DNA of 64,000 bases from Desulfovibrio sp. 86 (GTDB taxonomy: Bacteria > Desulfobacterota > Desulfovibrionia > Desulfovibrionales > Desulfovibrionaceae): contig NZ_LR738849.1 of the NCBI RefSeq assembly GCF_902702915.1, positions 1,488,001 to 1,552,000 of the forward strand, read 5' to 3'. The position numbers and the translations under genes were made by a program. The notes beneath the pieces are model-generated. The model was not told where the DNA came from and did no database searches. It saw nothing but the letters and a program-made list of their open reading frames with translations. Every line of letters begins with the position of its first letter. The first letter of the stretch is position 1. Positions 61,784 to 64,000 of the stretch are shown piece by piece.

Positions 61784-62407
61784 ATGCACAAGGATTTTCA
61801 GTCAGCACAAGAACTTATAGCCCCTTACGTGGAAGAAATGCGCGCCATCTGCCGGGACGCGTGGGCGCAGGGCCTGCTCTCGGGCTGTAACGGCAACTCC
61901 AGCCGCCGCCTGCCCGCCCCGCATGAGGGCATCGCGTGCCTGACCTGCACGGGGGCCGCCAAGGGCCGCCTTGCCCCGCAGAACTGCTGTCTTGTGGAGA
62001 TTGCAGGCGCGGCCCCGCTGCACGGCGGCCCGGCGTCAACGGAATCCGGCATGCACCTGGCCATTTACCGCGCAAAGCCCCAATGCGGCGCCATACTGCA
62101 CACGCACCCGCGCCGCCTGCTGGCCCTGAGCCTGCGCCTTGAAAAGGAAGACGACGGGCTGGAAGATTTTTTGCGCCTCCCGCTCTTTGAGGCGGACGTG
62201 TGGCGCGCCCGCCTGGGCTTCGCCCCTGCTCTGCCGCCCGGAACAGCGGAACTGGCCGACGCCGTGGCCAGGGCAAGCCTCGACCATCCGGCTGTGTGGA
62301 TGGCAGGACACGGCCTGTGCAGCACGGGCGCGACCCTGGCCGAAGCGCTTTGCCTGACCGAGGAACTGGAGCATCTGGCCGCCATCCAGCTTTTGAGCAT
62401 GCGCTGA
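61784..62407 (+). CDS. Class II aldolase/adducin-family protein
   Basis: A 207-residue zinc aldolase or dehydratase-like protein (FucA/MtnB fold). Catalytic and zinc features: SGCNGNSSRRL, TESGMHLAIYR (Glu), AILHTHPRRLL (His pair) and WMAGHGLCSTG (His). The substrate cannot be read from sequence; fuculose-phosphate aldolase, ribulose-phosphate epimerase and methylthioribulose-phosphate dehydratase are all in this family. Confidence 0.85.
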   Translation: MHKDFQSAQELIAPYVEEMRAICRDAWAQGLLSGCNGNSSRRLPAPHEGIACLTCTGAAKGRLAPQNCCLVEIAGAAPLHGGPASTESGMHLAIYRAKPQCGAILHTHPRRLLALSLRLEKEDDGLEDFLRLPLFEADVWRARLGFAPALPPGTAELADAVARASLDHPAVWMAGHGLCSTGATLAEALCLTEELEHLAAIQLLSMR

Positions 62408-62446
62408 TCCAATTTCGCTTTTCCCCACAGTTCACGCCAAGCAATA

Positions 62447-62470
62447 AAGGCCCGCCACCGGGCCTTTTTT
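62447..62470 (+). terminator. Terminator after the class II aldolase gene
   Basis: AAGGCCCG / CGGGCCTT stem with a CCAC loop and a run of T, 40 bases after the stop codon. Confidence 0.9.
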
Positions 62471-62522
62471 GCTGCCCATGGGCAGATACGTCCTGAGAGT
62501 AAGCGTTTCTACAGAGTGCCGT

Positions 62523-62548
62523 AACACGATTAACAAAATCGTGTTTTT
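62523..62548 (+). promoter_or_regulatory. Palindrome upstream of nikK
   Basis: AACACGAT...ATCGTGTT with a seven-base spacer, followed by five or more T. It lies within a longer region that has GTAACAC twice (62521 and 62595). It may be a terminator-like attenuator or an operator; a NikR-type site is plausible for a nickel gene but not proven. Confidence 0.45.
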
Positions 62549-62639
62549 TTGCTTGCCAAAAAACCTGCCCTTGTGTAGCATCTTTAAAAAAAACGTAACA
62601 CAATCCTTCAGCACAGCATCTTAATCCAAGGAGCCTGAC

Positions 62640-63452
62640 ATGAACCTTTTGCAGCAGATCGGCCGCAAGGCAAAACCCATCCTCGGTGGTCTGGCCCTTA
62701 CGGCTCTGCTGGGCGCGGCCCTGCCCGCAACGGCGCACGAATTCATCCTCAAGCCCGACACGGCCACTCCTGCCGCCGGGCAGAAAACCCGTGTGCAGGC
62801 CCAGGCTTCGCATGTTTTCATGATCAGCGAGGAAGCGGAAAAGCCCGAAACCGTGAACCTGCAACTGGTGCAAAAGGGCAAATCCACTCCTGTGACCCTG
62901 ACCGAAGACGCTTCACTTGTCGCCCTTGTGGGCGACATTACGCTGACGGACACGGCCCCGGCCCTGCTGGTGGGGCACCGCCTGCCCCAGATATGGAGCG
63001 AAACCACGGAGGGCGTGCTTGAGGGCAACCGCGCGCAGCTTGAAGCGCAGGGCAAGAAAGTCCGCTCGGTGGGCAAGTATGAAAAGTTCGCCAAAAGCCT
63101 GCTCAACCCTGCCGCCAATGACACGCTGTACAAAACCCCGCAAAACCAGATGCTGGAAATCGTCCTGCTGGACAATCCCGCCACCGTCAAGCCCGGCGGC
63201 GTCATGAACGTACAGGTGCTTTTGCGCGGCAAACCCCTGCCGGGCGCGACCGTGGGCCTGACCCACGACGGCTTCAGCAAGGAAGAGGACGCCTACAAGG
63301 TGACGGCCGCCACCGACGCCCAGGGCAAAGCCGCCCTTGCCGTGGACAAGCCAGCACTCTGGATGGTCCGCACCGCCACCGTTGAAAAAACGCCGGGCAC
63401 GGACGCCGACGCGCACCACCTGCGGGCCACCTACGTTTTCCCGGTGCGATAA
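62640..63452 (+). CDS. nikK: NikK-like periplasmic DUF4198 nickel-uptake component
   Basis: A 270-residue exported protein with a signal peptide (about 1-32, ending ATA). The mature protein begins HEFILKPD, so the first residue is His, as in known NikK-type proteins where N-terminal His binds the metal. DUF4198 beta-sandwich features follow (GQKTRVQAQASHVFM, PATVKPGGVMNVQVLLRGKPLPGATVGL). CCAAGGAG stands seven bases before the ATG. With the next gene it likely begins a Nik/Cbi-type ECF transporter operon continuing beyond the window. Confidence 0.8.
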   Translation: MNLLQQIGRKAKPILGGLALTALLGAALPATAHEFILKPDTATPAAGQKTRVQAQASHVFMISEEAEKPETVNLQLVQKGKSTPVTLTEDASLVALVGDITLTDTAPALLVGHRLPQIWSETTEGVLEGNRAQLEAQGKKVRSVGKYEKFAKSLLNPAANDTLYKTPQNQMLEIVLLDNPATVKPGGVMNVQVLLRGKPLPGATVGLTHDGFSKEEDAYKVTAATDAQGKAALAVDKPALWMVRTATVEKTPGTDADAHHLRATYVFPVR

Positions 63453-63461
63453 CGCGACGGC

Positions 63462-63950
63462 ATGACCATGAGAGTTGCCGTGTTCACTAAGGTTTTCAGC
63501 CTGTTTCTGCTCTGCGCCTGCCTTGTGATGGTCAATGCGCGGCTCGCCTCTGCCCATGCCCTGCGCGCCGCCGAAATCCCTCAGGGGCAGGCCGTTGTCA
63601 TGCAGTTCGCCTATTCCACGGGCGAAGTGCCTGCCTACGCGAATGTGGAAGTTTACGGCCCGGCCGATGCGGGCATGGAATTCCAGAACGGCCGCACCGA
63701 CGCCCAGGGACGCTTCGCCTTTGTGCCCAATGCCCCGGGCCAATGGCGGGTGATCATGGCCGACAACATGGGCCACAGGGTAGTGCACGAGACTACTGTG
63801 GCCGAAAACGGCGGCGCCGCCCCCACGGCAGACGCCGCCGCTGACGCATGGGGCCGTTTTGCCACCCCCCTGCGGGCCTTGCTGGGCGTCAGCCTGCTGC
63901 TGAATCTGGGAACAATGTCCGTGCTGTGGCGTCAACGCCGCAAGGCGTAA
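63462..63950 (+). CDS. nikL: NikL-like nickel-uptake component
   Basis: A 162-residue protein with a signal peptide (about 1-31, LASA) and a mature start HALRAAE, again with N-terminal His. A small beta domain (AYANVEVYGPADAGMEF, GRFAFVPNAPGQWRVIMADNMGH) is followed by a C-terminal membrane helix (FATPLRALLGVSLLLNLGTM) and a basic end. This layout matches NikL, a membrane-anchored accessory of NikMQO. It begins nine bases after nikK. Energising subunits are not in the window. Confidence 0.8.
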   Translation: MTMRVAVFTKVFSLFLLCACLVMVNARLASAHALRAAEIPQGQAVVMQFAYSTGEVPAYANVEVYGPADAGMEFQNGRTDAQGRFAFVPNAPGQWRVIMADNMGHRVVHETTVAENGGAAPTADAAADAWGRFATPLRALLGVSLLLNLGTMSVLWRQRRKA

Positions 63951-64000
63951 AGCCAGGTTGGCAACACGGCCAGGAGGCCCGCCCATGGGGGGGCGGGCCT

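Noticed and set aside
1-64000. rRNA, tRNA or prophage genes
   Set aside because: No conserved rRNA segments, no cloverleaf with CCA-type end, and no phage structural or integrase genes were recognised; I cannot run a covariance search.

Overview
The window is a GC-rich bacterial chromosome segment with clear AT-rich islands. It looks like a Desulfovibrio-type (Desulfovibrionaceae) sulfate reducer. The basis is gene content: a four-subunit 2-oxoacid:ferredoxin oxidoreductase, the carboxynorspermidine polyamine route, a NikK/NikL-type nickel uptake pair and a HEAT-like protein of the DVU0298 type. The species is an inference; I see no rRNA, tRNA or sulfate-reduction genes here.

Layout. 0-6 kb: end of rodA, a bactofilin, a GAF protein, a NAD-type GAPDH and a chemoreceptor. 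6.8-9.5 kb: the oxidoreductase operon (minus strand). 9.7-16 kb: queA, a lipoprotein, coaBC, an orphan protein, a two-gene LysO exporter and a HEAT-like protein. 16.4-17.6 kb: an intact IS481-family element. 17.7-30 kb: a DUF4910 protein, cheV, cysK, a secreted NTF2-like protein, a TIGR01777 epimerase, a GapB-like GAPDH with class II aldolase, surE, a YhaM-like nuclease and tmk. 30-33.6 kb: a histone-deacetylase-like enzyme and carboxynorspermidine synthase. 33.6-52.3 kb: a block bounded by complex GC-rich repeats that holds panC-metK, a CTP-synthase-like amidotransferase, a putative cysteine peptidase, an APS-kinase-like protein, dgt and a four-gene surface-glycan operon. 52.3-55.6 kb: nspC, panB, speB. 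56-64 kb: a small conserved protein, a Bcr/CflA pump, a UvrD/PcrA helicase, thiL, a class II aldolase and nikK-nikL.

The most notable system is the operon at 42.9-50.5 kb: UDP-GlcNAc 2-epimerase, NfrB-like glycosyltransferase with MshEN-type c-di-GMP modules, NfrA-like TPR/outer-membrane barrel, and a DUF4434 glycosidase-like protein. It matches the E. coli Nfr (phage N4 receptor) glycan machinery, with the epimerase built into the operon. It lies between direct copies of a GC-rich repeat.

The second theme is repeats. At least six intergenic families recur: (A) a 40-41 bp near-perfect palindrome with an asymmetric tail, always next to gene 3' ends; (B) a roughly 150-250 bp hairpin element; (C) a 141 bp element with 12 bp terminal inverted repeats; (D) a 130 bp/442 bp GC-rich tandem array; (E) an approximately 110-140 bp element with a palindromic core; (F) a 126 bp MITE-like element present in two inverted full copies. 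At 16.2-17.7 kb an IS481 copy with a 7 bp target duplication sits inside a B element that itself splits an A element.
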